Shown here: positions 8,506 to 17,867 of the stretch, piece after piece
Layout: each line of letters starts with the position of its first letter
How positions within the stretch are numbered: the first letter of the stretch is position 1
Source: Gryllotalpicola protaetiae
Lineage (GTDB): Bacteria; Actinomycetota; Actinomycetes; Actinomycetales; Microbacteriaceae
NCBI RefSeq assembly: GCF_003627055.1
Contig: NZ_CP032624.1
Coordinates: 3,162,001-3,226,000, forward strand
DNA length: 64,000 nucleotides
Reading direction: 5' to 3'
Translations under genes and position numbers: made by a program
Notes under the pieces: model-generated
What the model was told of the DNA's origin: nothing
Databases searched by the model: none
Seen by the model: the letters and a program-made list of their open reading frames with translations, nothing else

Positions 8506-9408
8506 TCAGGCCGCAGGCGTCCCCTGATGGAAGCGCAGCCTCCACCCCGAGGCGGTGCGCACCCACAGCGACGAGCGGCGGGCGAGACCGCGCGGGCCCG
8601 ACGTCTCGAAGATGACGAGCAGGGCGTCGGATGCCGGCCGCGAAACCCCGATGACGGCCGAGACCTCGGCTCCCGAGTCCGGCGCGGACAGCAGCGCCTG
8701 GATTGTCGTGTCGCGATCCCACAGCCGCCCTGACGCGCCGATCTCCTCGAAGTCGGGGTGCAGCAGTTCGGCGAGCCGCGAGGCGTCGCCGCGCACCTCC
8801 GGCGTCAGCAGCAGGCGCTCTAGCTTGACGACGAGCTCCTCGTCGCGCTCGGGCTCCGGCGCGGCGTCGAAGAGCGCAGGCTGGGGCTCGGCCGTGACGG
8901 CGGCGGATTCTGCTGCCGCCTCGGTCGACGCGGCAGCCCCACTCCACCCCGGCCCAGCCGGAATGGATGGGCTCTTGCGCTGGAAGGCCGTGGCGACGGC
9001 GCGCGCCCTGGCATCCGCCGCCTCATTCATCGCGTGCCCCGCGTGACCCTTGACCCACTCGAACGCGACGTCGCGCCCCGCGACCAGCTCGTCGAGCCGC
9101 TTGACGAGCTCGAGGTTGAGCACGGGGGAGCCGTCGGCCTTCCGCCACCCTTTGCGCTTCCACCCGGGAATCCATTTGGTGACGGTGTTGATCACGTACT
9201 GGCTGTCGCAGAGCACCGTGAGCCGCTCGCGCGCGAGCCCGGCGGCAGCGGTCTGCTCGAGCAGGTCGACGACGGCCATCAGCTCGCCCTGGTTGTTGGT
9301 GCCGTGCGGCCAGCCGCCTGCGGCCCACCGGTCGTCGTCGACGTACCACGCCCAGCCGGCCGGGCCGGGATTGCCGAGGGCTGAGCCGTCGGCGGCCGCA
9401 ACGATCAA
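8506..9408 (-). CDS. Ribonuclease HI fused to an NTF2-like (DUF4440-type) domain
   Basis: The N-terminal 140 residues are a complete RNase HI domain that would cleave RNA in RNA-DNA hybrids. The catalytic acids are D7 (ADGSALGNPG), E42 (NNQGELMAV), D68 (LCDSQYV) and D132 (NEAADARA), with the conserved HAGHAMNE loop before the last. A low-complexity Ala/Glu linker (about 155-200) joins it to a C-terminal NTF2-like domain (about 205-300; LTPEVRGDASRLAELLHPDF, then SSLWVRTASGWRLRFHQGTP). The second domain may bind a small ligand or act in dimerisation; that is inference. The gene starts 4 bases inside the end of the upstream DUF3043 gene, so the two are coupled. Confidence 0.9.
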   Translation of the reverse strand: MIVAAADGSALGNPGPAGWAWYVDDDRWAAGGWPHGTNNQGELMAVVDLLEQTAAAGLARERLTVLCDSQYVINTVTKWIPGWKRKGWRKADGSPVLNLELVKRLDELVAGRDVAFEWVKGHAGHAMNEAADARARAVATAFQRKSPSIPAGPGWSGAAASTEAAAESAAVTAEPQPALFDAAPEPERDEELVVKLERLLLTPEVRGDASRLAELLHPDFEEIGASGRLWDRDTTIQALLSAPDSGAEVSAVIGVSRPASDALLVIFETSGPRGLARRSSLWVRTASGWRLRFHQGTPAA

Positions 9409-10010
9409 GACGGCTGCTGGCCGCGCTTGACCTGCGGCTTCGGCATGCGCAGCGGCCGCAGCTGGATCGCGCGCATCGAAGCGTACCAGCGCACGCCGCG
9501 CTCGACCGTGCCGTACTTCTCGCGCAGCCGCTTGGCGAGCAGGCCGCCCATGACCAGGCAGTCGATGACGGTGAGCAGGAAGAAGCCCCAGACGACGATC
9601 AATACATAGGAGGAGATCGTGTTCTTGGTGGCGGCCGGGAAGGGCAGGAAGGTCACGAGCAGCAGCACGACCACGACGGGAATGAGGAACTCGCCGACGC
9701 TCCAGCGCGCGTCGACGAAGTCGCGCGCGAACTTCTTCTGCGGGCCCTTGTCGCGCACCGGCAGGTAGCGCTCGTCGCCCGCAGCCATGCCGGCCTGCTG
9801 GCGCTCGCGGTCGGTGCGGGCACGGTCGCGGTCGGCGACGCGCGCAGCCTTGCGATCGGCGGGGACGAGCGGGCGGCGGTTCGCGGCCTCGCGGTCCTTC
9901 CTGCTGGGCGTGGCGTGGCCCTTGCCCGATGCGATCTCTTCGGCTTGCGCGCGGGCGGCCTCGTTCGCGTCGGCGACGGTCGGAGCATCAGATTTGGAGC
10001 GGTTGAACAC
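9405..10010 (-). CDS. DUF3043 membrane protein
   Basis: A 201-residue protein of the actinobacterial DUF3043 family. A long charged cytoplasmic N-terminus rich in Lys, Arg and Glu (1-100, with the typical PSRKDREAANRRPLVP) precedes two membrane helices (about 106-124 and 132-157) and a basic tail (REKYGTVERGVRWYASMRA). A GTG start is preceded by GAGGAA. It overlaps the RNase H fusion by 4 bases, and the divergent M20 peptidase starts 40 bases away. The function of the family is unknown to me. Confidence 0.85.
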   Translation of the reverse strand: MFNRSKSDAPTVADANEAARAQAEEIASGKGHATPSRKDREAANRRPLVPADRKAARVADRDRARTDRERQQAGMAAGDERYLPVRDKGPQKKFARDFVDARWSVGEFLIPVVVVLLLVTFLPFPAATKNTISSYVLIVVWGFFLLTVIDCLVMGGLLAKRLREKYGTVERGVRWYASMRAIQLRPLRMPKPQVKRGQQPS

Positions 10011-10037
10011 GGCGATTCCTCGGGTTTCCTATCTGAT

Positions 10038-10043
10038 TAAGCT
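10038..10043 (+). promoter_or_regulatory. Probable -10 element of the M20 dipeptidase gene
   Basis: TAAGCT ends 7 bases before the ATG at 10051, with no ribosome-binding site. This supports that start over the longer upstream open frame. Confidence 0.5.
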
Positions 10044-10050
10044 TAGCCGC

Positions 10051-11460
10051 ATGACGGATGCCGCCCCCTCAGCCGAATCCCAAGATCACTCCATCGCCGA
10101 GGCCGTCGCAGGGGGTTTTCCCGCGGCCGTCGCCGAACTCGGCAAGCTCGTGCGCATCCCCTCGGTGTCATGGCCCGCGTTCGATGCGGCCCACGTGGCT
10201 GCGAGCGCGGATGCCGTGGCCGAGCTGCTGCGCGGCACCGGTGTCTTCGACACCGTCGAGGTGAAGCGCGCGCAGAAGGCCGGCTTCCCCGACGGCGAAC
10301 TCGGCCATCCGGCGGTGCTCGCGACGCGCGCGGCGCGGAACGGCAGGCCGACCGTGCTGCTCTACGCCCACCATGACGTGCAGCCGCCCGGCGACGAGGC
10401 GAACTGGCAGACCACGCCCTTCGAGCCCACCGTCGTCGGCGACCGGCTGTACGGCCGCGGCGCCGCCGACGACAAGGCGGGCGTCGTCTCGCACCTCGCG
10501 GCGATCCGTGCGCTTGCGGAGACCGCGGACCCGCTCGAGCTCGGCCTCTCCGTCTTCATCGAGGGAGAGGAGGAGCACGGCTCGCACTCTTTCGTGAACT
10601 TCCTCGAAGACAACCGCGACGCCCTCGCCGCCGATGTCATCGTCGTCGCCGACAGCGACAACTGGGACACCGAGACCCCGAACCTCACCGTCGCCCTGCG
10701 CGGCGCGTGCGCCTTCAACCTGACGGTCACGACCCTCGGCCACGCCTCGCACTCGGGCATGTGGGGCGGCGCCGCGCCTGACGCGATGCTCGCCGCGATC
10801 AAGCTGCTGTCGACGCTGTGGGACGAGAACGGCTCGGTCGCCGTCTCCGGCCTCACGCACCACGACGCGCCGACGCCGCCGTTCGACGAGGCCGAGCTCG
10901 CGGCCTCGGCCGCCTTCGTCGACGGGGTGCGCGCGATCGGCACTGGAAGCGTTCTCGACCGCCTCTGGTTCCAGCCGTCCATCACCGTCACGGGCATCGA
11001 CGCACCGTCGATCGCGAACGCCTCGAACACGCTCGTGCCGTCCGTCACGGTGCGCATCAGCATGCGCGTGGCGCCTGGTCAGGCATCAGATGACGCCCGT
11101 GACGCGCTGCTCGCGCACCTTGAGGCGAACGCGCCGTTCGGCGCGCAGCTCTCGTTCTCGGATATCGAGGGCGGCGACCCGTTCCTCGTCGACACCGACG
11201 GCTGGGCGGCGCAGGCGGCGAAGCAGGCGATGACGGATGCCTGGGGCAAAGCTCCCGTCGAGGCCGGCATCGGCGGCTCGATCCCTTTCATCGCGGACCT
11301 TGTCCGGGTGTTCCCCGACGCGCAGATCCTCGTGACCGGCGTCGAGGACCCTGACACGCGGGCGCACAGCCCGAACGAGTCGCTGCACCTCGGGGTCTTC
11401 CGGCGCGCGATCCTCACCGAGGCGCTTTTGCTGTCGAGACTCAACCGAAATCAAGCGTGA
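10051..11460 (+). CDS. M20 family dipeptidase/metallopeptidase
   Basis: A 469-residue zinc metallopeptidase of the M20 family, closest in layout to carnosinase-like dipeptidases. LLYAHHDVQPPGD (104-116) gives the first metal His, GRGAADDKAG (135-144) the bridging Asp, and EGEEEHGS (171-178) the catalytic Glu pair. LRGACAFNLTVTT opens the lid domain and DPDTRAHSPNES near the end supplies the last metal His. It is likely cytoplasmic since no signal peptide is present. The substrate is not predictable beyond dipeptides or acylated amino acids. The following Fe-S gene lies 43 bases downstream. Confidence 0.9.
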   Translation: MTDAAPSAESQDHSIAEAVAGGFPAAVAELGKLVRIPSVSWPAFDAAHVAASADAVAELLRGTGVFDTVEVKRAQKAGFPDGELGHPAVLATRAARNGRPTVLLYAHHDVQPPGDEANWQTTPFEPTVVGDRLYGRGAADDKAGVVSHLAAIRALAETADPLELGLSVFIEGEEEHGSHSFVNFLEDNRDALAADVIVVADSDNWDTETPNLTVALRGACAFNLTVTTLGHASHSGMWGGAAPDAMLAAIKLLSTLWDENGSVAVSGLTHHDAPTPPFDEAELAASAAFVDGVRAIGTGSVLDRLWFQPSITVTGIDAPSIANASNTLVPSVTVRISMRVAPGQASDDARDALLAHLEANAPFGAQLSFSDIEGGDPFLVDTDGWAAQAAKQAMTDAWGKAPVEAGIGGSIPFIADLVRVFPDAQILVTGVEDPDTRAHSPNESLHLGVFRRAILTEALLLSRLNRNQA

Positions 11461-11503
11461 TCTGCTTACACTGAGCGCAGACTTACCCGGAGAGGAGCTC
11501 GGC

Positions 11504-11872
11504 ATGACCGACACCGCAGTGGCACCCCAGGTCGACGAGAAGGCGCACGGCGTCCTTCTGAGCGACGCGGCAGCAGACAAGATCAAGAGCCTGCTCTTGC
11601 AGGAGGGCCGCGACGATCTGCGCCTGCGTCTCGCGGTGCAGCCCGGCGGCTGCTCCGGCCTGATCTACCAGCTCTACTTCGACGAGCGGATGCTCGACGG
11701 CGACGGCGTTGTCGAGTTCGGCGAAGGCGTCGAGGTGATCGTCGACAAGATGAGCCAGCCGTATCTCGACGGCGCGACCGTCGACTTCGAGGACACCATC
11801 CAGAAGCAGGGCTTCACGATCGACAACCCCAACGCGCAGGGTTCGTGCGCGTGCGGCGACAGCTTCCACTGA
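11504..11872 (+). CDS. erpA: Iron-sulfur cluster insertion protein, IscA/ErpA family
   Basis: A 122-residue A-type Fe-S carrier. The three ligand cysteines are C50 (QPGGCSGL), C115 and C117 (GSCACGDSF), in the family spacing. Such proteins deliver clusters to apo-targets. The location directly before the cytochrome oxidase genes, with the Rieske gene nearby, fits but does not prove a role in respiratory-chain assembly. GAGAGGAG precedes the ATG. A strong terminator follows, so it is transcriptionally separate from ctaC. Confidence 0.93.
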   Translation: MTDTAVAPQVDEKAHGVLLSDAAADKIKSLLLQEGRDDLRLRLAVQPGGCSGLIYQLYFDERMLDGDGVVEFGEGVEVIVDKMSQPYLDGATVDFEDTIQKQGFTIDNPNAQGSCACGDSFH

Positions 11873-11889
11873 TCTTGTCGTCTGCAACG

Positions 11890-11917
11890 TTCAGGCCGCC
11901 TTTCGAGGCGGCCTGAA
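11890..11917 (+). terminator. Hairpin terminator after the Fe-S insertion gene
   Basis: Perfect 11-bp stem TTCAGGCCGCC / GGCGGCCTGAA with a 6-base loop, 17 bases after the stop. The T-run after it is weak. Confidence 0.75.
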
Positions 11918-11975
11918 CTCGTTAATCCGCACGCCACGGCCCCTGTACCACATCAGCACGGCTTCGGGAGCGCGC

Positions 11976-11981
11976 TAGGCT
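11976..11981 (+). promoter_or_regulatory. Possible -10 element of the ctaCDF operon
   Basis: TAGGCT, followed by AAG, lies 39 bases upstream of the ctaC start, after the erpA terminator. Unlike most promoters in the window it leaves a leader, in which GAAAGG precedes the GTG start. Confidence 0.4.
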
Positions 11982-12020
11982 AAGCGAAGGTCCCCCAACG
12001 TTCCACACGAAAGGTCACCG

Positions 12021-12929
12021 GTGCGTCACACTCGTCGTATTCGATGGGCCGCGATCCCGATCGCAGCATCGCTCGCTCTGGTACTCGCCGGCTGTTCCCA
12101 GGATCAGCTGCACGGCTACCTCCCCGGCTTCGTGAAGGGCGAGAAAGACGTCACGACGATGACGAGCCGCGTCGCCGGCCTCTGGGTGACCAGCTGGATC
12201 GTGCTGCTCGTCGTCGGCATCATCGTGTGGGGCCTGATCATCTGGGCTGTCGTCGTGTACCGCCGCCGCAAGGGCCAGACCGGCCTTCCGGTGCAGCTGC
12301 GCTACAACATGCCGATCGAGATCTTCTACACGATCGTGCCGTTCATCCTCATCATCGGCTTCTTCGCCTTCACCGCGAAGGACCAGGACGCGATCGAGAA
12401 GCCGTACGCGCACCCCGACCTCAAGGTCACGGTCTACGGCAAGCAGTGGGCGTGGGACTGGGACTACACGACCAACGGCGTGTACGACCCGGGCATCCAG
12501 GCGCAGCCGGCGTCGAACGCCGCTCAGGGCCCGACCCACGGCAACGTCGACGAAGCCCAGCTGCCGACCCTGTACCTGCCCGTCAACGAGAAGGTCGACA
12601 TCACGCTCAAGTCGCGTGACGTCATCCACTCGTTCTGGGTTCCGGCGTTCCTCTACAAGAAGGACGTCATCCCCGGGCACGTCAACCACATGTACGTCAC
12701 ACCGACCCGCATCGGCACGTACAAGGGCGACTGCGCCGAGCTGTGCGGTGAGTACCACTCGGCGATGCTGTTCCGCGTCAAGGTCGTCTCGCAGGCAGAC
12801 TACGACGCACACATCGACGCGCTGAAGGCCCAGGGCTTCACCGGCTCGCTCGGCGACGACGAGAACCGCAACCAGAACCTCCCCGGCAACGGGACCGACT
12901 CCGGTTTCACCAGCAACGGCACGGACTGA
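12021..12929 (+). CDS. ctaC: Cytochrome c oxidase subunit II (aa3 type)
   Basis: Carries the CuA centre that takes electrons into the aa3 oxidase. The 302-residue protein begins with a lipoprotein signal (lipobox LAGC, C25), then two membrane helices (about 53-79 and 101-118). The CuA ligands are visible: H203 (VIHSFW), C238, C242, H246 and M249 in [22 protein letters not shown] (141-149) is the aromatic electron-entry patch. It is the first gene of ctaC-ctaD-ctaF; ctaD begins 14 bases on. As a predicted lipoprotein it would be a substrate of the Lgt/Lsp/Lnt route, and lnt is present at 52-54 kb. Confidence 0.97.
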   Translation: MRHTRRIRWAAIPIAASLALVLAGCSQDQLHGYLPGFVKGEKDVTTMTSRVAGLWVTSWIVLLVVGIIVWGLIIWAVVVYRRRKGQTGLPVQLRYNMPIEIFYTIVPFILIIGFFAFTAKDQDAIEKPYAHPDLKVTVYGKQWAWDWDYTTNGVYDPGIQAQPASNAAQGPTHGNVDEAQLPTLYLPVNEKVDITLKSRDVIHSFWVPAFLYKKDVIPGHVNHMYVTPTRIGTYKGDCAELCGEYHSAMLFRVKVVSQADYDAHIDALKAQGFTGSLGDDENRNQNLPGNGTDSGFTSNGTD

Positions 12930-12943
12930 GGCGAACAAGGATC

Positions 12944-14647
12944 ATGACTTCAACAACCGCCGCGCTGCCCTACACGAAGAACTCGTTCGACCGTAAGGGC
13001 AACATCCTCGTCAACTGGATCACCTCCACCGACCACAAGACGATCGCGTACATGTACCTGGTCACGTCGTTCGTCTACTTCTGCATCGGTGGCGTGATGG
13101 CCCTCATCATCCGCGCACAGCTGTTCGCGCCGGGCCTCGACGTCGTGCCGACCCGCGAGCAGTACAACCAGCTGTTCACGATGCACGGCACGATCATGCT
13201 GCTCATGTTCGCGACCCCGCTGTTCGCCGGTTTCGCGAACGCGATCATGCCGCTGCAGATCGGCGCCCCCGACGTCGCCTTCCCGCGACTCAACGCGCTG
13301 GCCTACTGGCTGTACAACTTCGGCTCCGCGATCGCGGTCCTCGGCTTCCTCACCCCGCAGGGTGCGGCGAGCTTCGGCTGGTTCGCCTACCAGCCGCTCG
13401 CGAACTCGACGTTCTCGCCGGGTGACGGCGGGAACCTGTGGTTCTTCGGCCTCGGCATCTCAGGCTTCGGCACGATCCTCGGCGCGGTGAACTTCATCAC
13501 GACGATCATCACTCTGCGCGCCCCGGGCATGACGATGTTCCGTCTGCCGATCTTCACCTGGAACACGCTGGTCACCTCGATCCTGGTGCTGCTCGCCTTC
13601 CCGGTGCTCGCCGCCGCGATCTTCGCCGCCGGCGCCGACCGCGTCTTCGGAGCGCACATCTTCGATGCGGCCAACGGCGGGGCGCTGCTCTGGCAGCACC
13701 TGTTCTGGTTCTTCGGCCATCCGGAGGTCTACATCATCGCGCTGCCGTTCTTCGGCATCGTCTCAGAGGTGTTCCCTGTCTTCAGCCGGAAGCCGATCTT
13801 CGGCTACAAGACCCTGATCTACGCGACGATCTCGATCGCGGCGCTCTCGGTGTCGGTGTGGGCGCACCACATGTACGTCACCGGTGCGGTGCTGCTGCCG
13901 TTCTTCTCGCTGATGACCATGCTCATCGCGGTCCCGACCGGCGTGAAGATCTTCAACTGGATCGGCACGATGTGGCGCGGCTCGCTCACGTTCGAGTCGC
14001 CGATGCTCTTCGCCATCGGCTTCCTCGTGACGTTCACCTTCGGTGGGCTCACCGGCGTCATCCTGGCGTCGCCTCCACTCGACTTCCATGTCTCCGACAG
14101 CTACTTCGTCGTCGCCCACTTCCACTACGTGGTCTTCGGAACCGTCGTCTTCGCGATGTTCTCCGGCTTCTACTTCTGGTGGCCGAAGTGGACGGGGAAG
14201 ATGCTGAACGAGAAGCTCGCCGTCTGGCACTTCTGGCTGCTGTTCATCGGCTTCCACACGACGTTCCTCATCCAGCACTGGCTCGGCGTCGTCGGCATGC
14301 CCCGCCGCTACTACACGTATGCGGCATCCGACGGCTACACGTGGATGAACCAGCTGTCGACCATCGGCGCCATGACGATCGCGGTCTCGATGATCCCGTT
14401 CCTGCTGAACGTGTACATCACCGCCCGCAACGCGCCCAAGGTCACCGTGAACGACCCGTGGGGCTACGGCCGCTCGCTCGAGTGGGCGACCAGCTGCCCG
14501 CCGCCGCGGCACAACTTCACGTCGATCCCGCGCATCCGCTCGGAGTCGCCGGCCTTCGACCTCAACCACCCCGAGGTCTCCGGAATCATCGATCCTGCAG
14601 CCAACGCCACGGTGGGCGAGAAGGTGAGCAACCCCAGTGCGGTCTAA
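12944..14647 (+). CDS. ctaD: Cytochrome c oxidase subunit I (aa3 type)
   Basis: The 567-residue catalytic subunit with about 12 membrane helices and the haem a, haem a3 and CuB sites. [13 protein letters not shown] and AHHMYVTG hold the CuB-side histidines, HFHYVVFG the haem ligands and [11 protein letters not shown] the first haem a His. AAGGA precedes the ATG. The C-terminal NPSAV tail overlaps the ctaF start by 11 bases, so translation is coupled. It would form a supercomplex with the qcrCAB products encoded nearby, as is known for actinobacteria lacking soluble cytochrome c. Confidence 0.97.
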   Translation: MTSTTAALPYTKNSFDRKGNILVNWITSTDHKTIAYMYLVTSFVYFCIGGVMALIIRAQLFAPGLDVVPTREQYNQLFTMHGTIMLLMFATPLFAGFANAIMPLQIGAPDVAFPRLNALAYWLYNFGSAIAVLGFLTPQGAASFGWFAYQPLANSTFSPGDGGNLWFFGLGISGFGTILGAVNFITTIITLRAPGMTMFRLPIFTWNTLVTSILVLLAFPVLAAAIFAAGADRVFGAHIFDAANGGALLWQHLFWFFGHPEVYIIALPFFGIVSEVFPVFSRKPIFGYKTLIYATISIAALSVSVWAHHMYVTGAVLLPFFSLMTMLIAVPTGVKIFNWIGTMWRGSLTFESPMLFAIGFLVTFTFGGLTGVILASPPLDFHVSDSYFVVAHFHYVVFGTVVFAMFSGFYFWWPKWTGKMLNEKLAVWHFWLLFIGFHTTFLIQHWLGVVGMPRRYYTYAASDGYTWMNQLSTIGAMTIAVSMIPFLLNVYITARNAPKVTVNDPWGYGRSLEWATSCPPPRHNFTSIPRIRSESPAFDLNHPEVSGIIDPAANATVGEKVSNPSAV

Positions 14648-15056
14648 CTCGATCATCTTCTGGATCCTCGCGATCTTCTTCGCCATCATGGCGGCGACCT
14701 ACTCGGTCTGGTCGCTGATCTACTACCACGGCCACATCGAGTTCGTCGGCACCGTCGCGCTCACGCTGTCCGCGATCCTGGGTGTGTTCCTCGCCTTCTT
14801 CCTCGGCCGCACGGCCAAGGGCTACGGCAACCTGCTGCCCGAGGACCGTCTCGATGCGAACATCGACGACGCCGACCCCGAGATCGGCCACTTCAGCCCG
14901 TGGAGCTGGTGGCCCTTCGTGCTGGGCGCGGCGATCGCCGTCATCGCTCTGGGGCTCGCGGTCGGCTTCTGGGTGTCGTTCATCGGCGTCCCGATCCTGC
15001 TGGTCGCGCTGGCCGGCTGGGTCTTCGAGTACTACCGCGGCCACTTCGCCCGCTAG
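14637..15056 (+). CDS. ctaF: Cytochrome c oxidase subunit IV (actinobacterial)
   Basis: A 139-residue membrane protein with four predicted helices (about 5-25, 33-55, 95-112 and 115-130) and a central loop [20 protein letters not shown] typical of the actinobacterial CtaF family. It starts at a GTG inside the end of ctaD. CtaF is known as a structural subunit of the bcc-aa3 supercomplex. A hairpin terminator follows 11 bases after the stop. Confidence 0.94.
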   Translation: MRSNSIIFWILAIFFAIMAATYSVWSLIYYHGHIEFVGTVALTLSAILGVFLAFFLGRTAKGYGNLLPEDRLDANIDDADPEIGHFSPWSWWPFVLGAAIAVIALGLAVGFWVSFIGVPILLVALAGWVFEYYRGHFAR

Positions 15057-15067
15057 TCTCCGCGTGT

Positions 15068-15101
15068 AAAGCGCCTCTCCGCCTCGGTGGAGGGGCGCTT
15101 T
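15068..15101 (+). terminator. Rho-independent terminator of ctaCDF
   Basis: Stem AAAGCGCCTCTCC / GGAGGGGCGCTTT (one T-G apposition) with an 8-base loop, ending in TTT, directly after ctaF. Confidence 0.8.
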
Positions 15102-15116
15102 CGCGTGTCGCATCCG

Positions 15117-15166
15117 GTCGTCACAAAGTCGCCTGTTTTCGCAGGATCCGCGGACTTAGCGACGAC
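15117..15166. repeat. 50-bp imperfect palindrome
   Basis: Arms GTCGTCACAAAGTC and GACTTAGCGACGAC pair at 12 of 14 positions, with a nested CCTG-N6-CAGG hairpin in the loop. It lies downstream of the ctaF terminator and is not coding in any obvious way. Confidence 0.55.
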
Positions 15167-15223
15167 TGGGCGCGGCCGTCGTCGTCGGGTCGTCAGATAG
15201 TCACCTTCTCGGGCGCTGTCATA

Positions 15224-15326
15224 CCGCGCGGCGTAGGACCGAGCCGCAATGCGCACGAATGTTCCTACCGTTTGGGCCGCGAGGTAGGGCCGGTCGTGCG
15301 CATTGCGCCCGGTTCCTATCGCGCGT
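15224..15326. repeat. About 100-bp nested palindrome
   Basis: The core arms GCAATGCGCACGA (15246-15258) and TCGTGCGCATTGC (15293-15305) are perfect. Outside them TAGGACC pairs with GGTTCCTA and CGCGCG with CGCGCG; inside, CCTACC pairs with GGTAGG. Transcribed, this would be a long structured hairpin. It ends just beyond the 3' end of the converging methyltransferase gene. Confidence 0.65.
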
Positions 15327-15333
15327 GCGCGGC

Positions 15334-16167
15334 TCAGCGGCGCGTGAAGGCGAGCACGTCGACCGAGACGGTGACGGATGAGGGCAGGGGCGGGGTGGAT
15401 GCCTCGACCCTGGCCGCCATGTGATGCGCGGACGGCCCCATGCCCTGCAGCTGGTGCGCGAGCCCGACGGTGAGCGGCAGCTCATGGCTCACGTGGCGGG
15501 CGGATGCTGGACCGAACCACTCCGTGAGCGAGTCCTCGACCGACTCGGCCTTCCCCGCGGGCACGTCGAGCATGTCGGTGACGGTGCGCAGCTCGGCGAG
15601 GTGGTCAGGGCGCGGCACGACGACGGCGAGCACTCCGCCTGTTCGCAGCACACGCGCGAACTCGGGCGGATTCCGGGGCGCGAAGACGACGGTCACAGCA
15701 TCCGCCGCCTCATCCCGCACCGGCAGCGGTGCGTGCACGTCGGCGACCAGCCCGTCGACATCGGGGCGGCCGCGTACGGCGCGTGCGACTGCAGCGGGGG
15801 AGAGGTCTGAGGCGAGGCCGCGTGCGCGGCCGGACAGCACGTCGAGAAGCCCGTGCAGATACCAGCCGGTGCCGGTGCCGGAATCGAGCACCGTTCGCGG
15901 CTCAAACGGGCGCACAGCCTCGATCAGCGCATCGCGGATCGGCGTGTAGGCGCCGGAGGAGAGCAGCGCGTCGCGCTCGTCGAGCATCGCCGCGCTGTCG
16001 CCGGCGACGCGCGAGCGGGGCGGCAGCAGAGTGACGTAGCCACGCCGGTTGACGTCGAAGCGATGGCCGGTCTCGCAGCCGAGCACGCGGCCCGCGGCAT
16101 CCGGCGCCCCCAGCTCCCTAAAGCAATTCGGGCACCGCAGCCATGCAGCAAGAGTCTGCACAGACAT
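15334..16167 (-). CDS. RlmA/TlrB-like 23S rRNA (guanine-N1) methyltransferase
   Basis: A 277-residue protein with the RlmA-type N-terminal zinc finger (C12, C15, C31, H35; LRCPNC then CETGHRFDVNRRGYV) and a class I SAM-dependent domain (VLDSGTGTGWY, 93-103; VTVVFAPRNPPEFARVL near 160). Known relatives methylate G745/G748 of 23S rRNA, and some (TlrB) give macrolide resistance. Which guanine this one modifies cannot be read from sequence. It sits between the converging ctaCDF and qcrB genes, 27 bases from qcrB, and may be read through from the qcr operon's opposite flank only. Confidence 0.82.
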   Translation of the reverse strand: MSVQTLAAWLRCPNCFRELGAPDAAGRVLGCETGHRFDVNRRGYVTLLPPRSRVAGDSAAMLDERDALLSSGAYTPIRDALIEAVRPFEPRTVLDSGTGTGWYLHGLLDVLSGRARGLASDLSPAAVARAVRGRPDVDGLVADVHAPLPVRDEAADAVTVVFAPRNPPEFARVLRTGGVLAVVVPRPDHLAELRTVTDMLDVPAGKAESVEDSLTEWFGPASARHVSHELPLTVGLAHQLQGMGPSAHHMAARVEASTPPLPSSVTVSVDVLAFTRR

Positions 16168-16193
16168 GCGATGCCCGAATCGGCGTGGAGCGT

Positions 16194-17867
16194 CTAGTGC
16201 GAGGCGCCCTCGAGCTCGGGGGTGTGCTCGCCGTGGCCGTGGTGTGCGGCCGCCTCGATCTCGGTCTGCGTGAGCGGCGTCAGGCGGTCCTGGAAGAACC
16301 AGCGTGACATCGCGGCGCGGAAGCGGGCTGCCTGGGTGATGCGGCCGCGTGAGTCCGGGCGCAGCACAAGCGGCGCGTAGCCCTCCTGGCTGACCAGGTG
16401 CCAGCGCGTGTACTCGTCGACGGGCTGGTGCACCTCGATGAACTCGCCGCCCGGCAGGCGCACGATGCGGCCGGACTCGTAGCCGTGCAGCGCGAGCGAT
16501 CGGTCCTTCTTCTGCAGCGCGATGCAGATGCGCTTCGTGATGAAGTAGGCGAGGATCGGGCCCACGATCAGCATGATCTGGATGACGTGCGTCACGCCCT
16601 CGATAGTCAGCTTGAAGTGCGTGGCGATGAGGTCACCGGATGCCGCAGCCCACATGTCCGCGTAGAACACGACGCCGGCGGCGCCGATGGCCGTGCGGGT
16701 CGCCGCGTTGCGCGGGCGGTCGAGGATGTGGTGCTCCCGCTTGTCGCCGGTGACCCACGCCTCGATGAAGGGGTAGATCCAGACGAGCACGATGAAGATG
16801 CCGAGGATCGCGATCGGGATGATGATGAACCACGACCAGGTGCGGCTCAGCCAGTACGTCTCGAGATGTGGCGGCATCAGGCGCAGCATGCCGTCGGCGA
16901 AGCCGATGTACCAGTCGGGCTGGGTTCCTGCCGAGATGGGGGAGGGGTCATAGGGCCCGTACTCCCAGATCGGGTTGATCGTGAAGAGCGAGGCCATCAG
17001 CACGATGACGCCGAACACGATGAAGAAGAAGCCGCCGGCCTTCGCCGCATAGACGGGGAGGATCGGGTAGCCGACCACGTTGTTCTGCGTGCGGCCGGGG
17101 CCTGCGAACTGGGTGTGCTTGTGCACGACCACGAACACGAGGTGGATCGCGATGAACGCGACGACGAGCGCCGGCAGCAGCAGGATGTGCAGGGTGTACA
17201 GGCGGCCAACGATCGCGGTGCCCGGGTATGCCCCGCCGAACAGCAGGAAGTTGATCCAGGTGCCGACGAGGGGGATGCCCTCGATCATGCCCGAGATGAT
17301 GCGCAGGCCGTTGCCGGAGAGCAGGTCGTCGGGCAGCGAGTAGCCGGTGAAGCCCTCGGCGAGAGCCAGGATGAACAGCGTGAAGCCGATCACCCAGTTG
17401 ATCTCGCGCGGCTTGCGGAACGCACCGGTGAAGAAGATGCGCAGCATGTGCAGGCCGATAGATGCCACGAAGAGCAGCGCCGCCCAGTGGTGGATCTGGC
17501 GGATCAGCAGACCGCCGCGCACCTCGAAGCTGATGTGCAGCGTCGAGTCGAGCGAGGCCGACATCGGGATGCCCTTGAGGGGGACCCACGGGCCGTTGTA
17601 GACGACCTGGGCCATCGACGCCTGGAAGAAGAACGTCAGGAACACGCCCGTGATGAGGATCACCACGAAGCTGTAGAGCGCGACCTCGCCGAGCAGGAAC
17701 GACCAGTGGTCGGGGAAGATCTTCCGGCCGAACTCCTTGACGACGGCCGAGATGCTCGTGCGCTCGTCGAGATAGTTGGCGGTGGCGCCGAAGAAGCCGT
17801 CGCGCTTGACCGGCGGGATTCCGCCGCGAGCGGACTCGGCGCGAGGGGTCTCAGTGCTCGTGCTCAT
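16194..17867 (-). CDS. qcrB: Cytochrome bc1 complex cytochrome b subunit
   Basis: The 557-residue cytochrome b of the actinobacterial bcc complex, carrying both haems b and the quinol sites. FLTFFFQASMAQVVYNGPW and the HHWAALLFVASIGLHMLRIF segment (about 130-150) hold haem histidines; GYSLPDDLLSGNGLRI follows. The C-terminal extension (from about residue 425, FITKRICIALQ) is characteristic of actinobacterial QcrB. Its start overlaps the end of qcrA by 4 bases. It is the drug target Q203 hits in mycobacteria (known for the family). Confidence 0.97.
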   Translation of the reverse strand: MSTSTETPRAESARGGIPPVKRDGFFGATANYLDERTSISAVVKEFGRKIFPDHWSFLLGEVALYSFVVILITGVFLTFFFQASMAQVVYNGPWVPLKGIPMSASLDSTLHISFEVRGGLLIRQIHHWAALLFVASIGLHMLRIFFTGAFRKPREINWVIGFTLFILALAEGFTGYSLPDDLLSGNGLRIISGMIEGIPLVGTWINFLLFGGAYPGTAIVGRLYTLHILLLPALVVAFIAIHLVFVVVHKHTQFAGPGRTQNNVVGYPILPVYAAKAGGFFFIVFGVIVLMASLFTINPIWEYGPYDPSPISAGTQPDWYIGFADGMLRLMPPHLETYWLSRTWSWFIIIPIAILGIFIVLVWIYPFIEAWVTGDKREHHILDRPRNAATRTAIGAAGVVFYADMWAAASGDLIATHFKLTIEGVTHVIQIMLIVGPILAYFITKRICIALQKKDRSLALHGYESGRIVRLPGGEFIEVHQPVDEYTRWHLVSQEGYAPLVLRPDSRGRITQAARFRAAMSRWFFQDRLTPLTQTEIEAAAHHGHGEHTPELEGASH

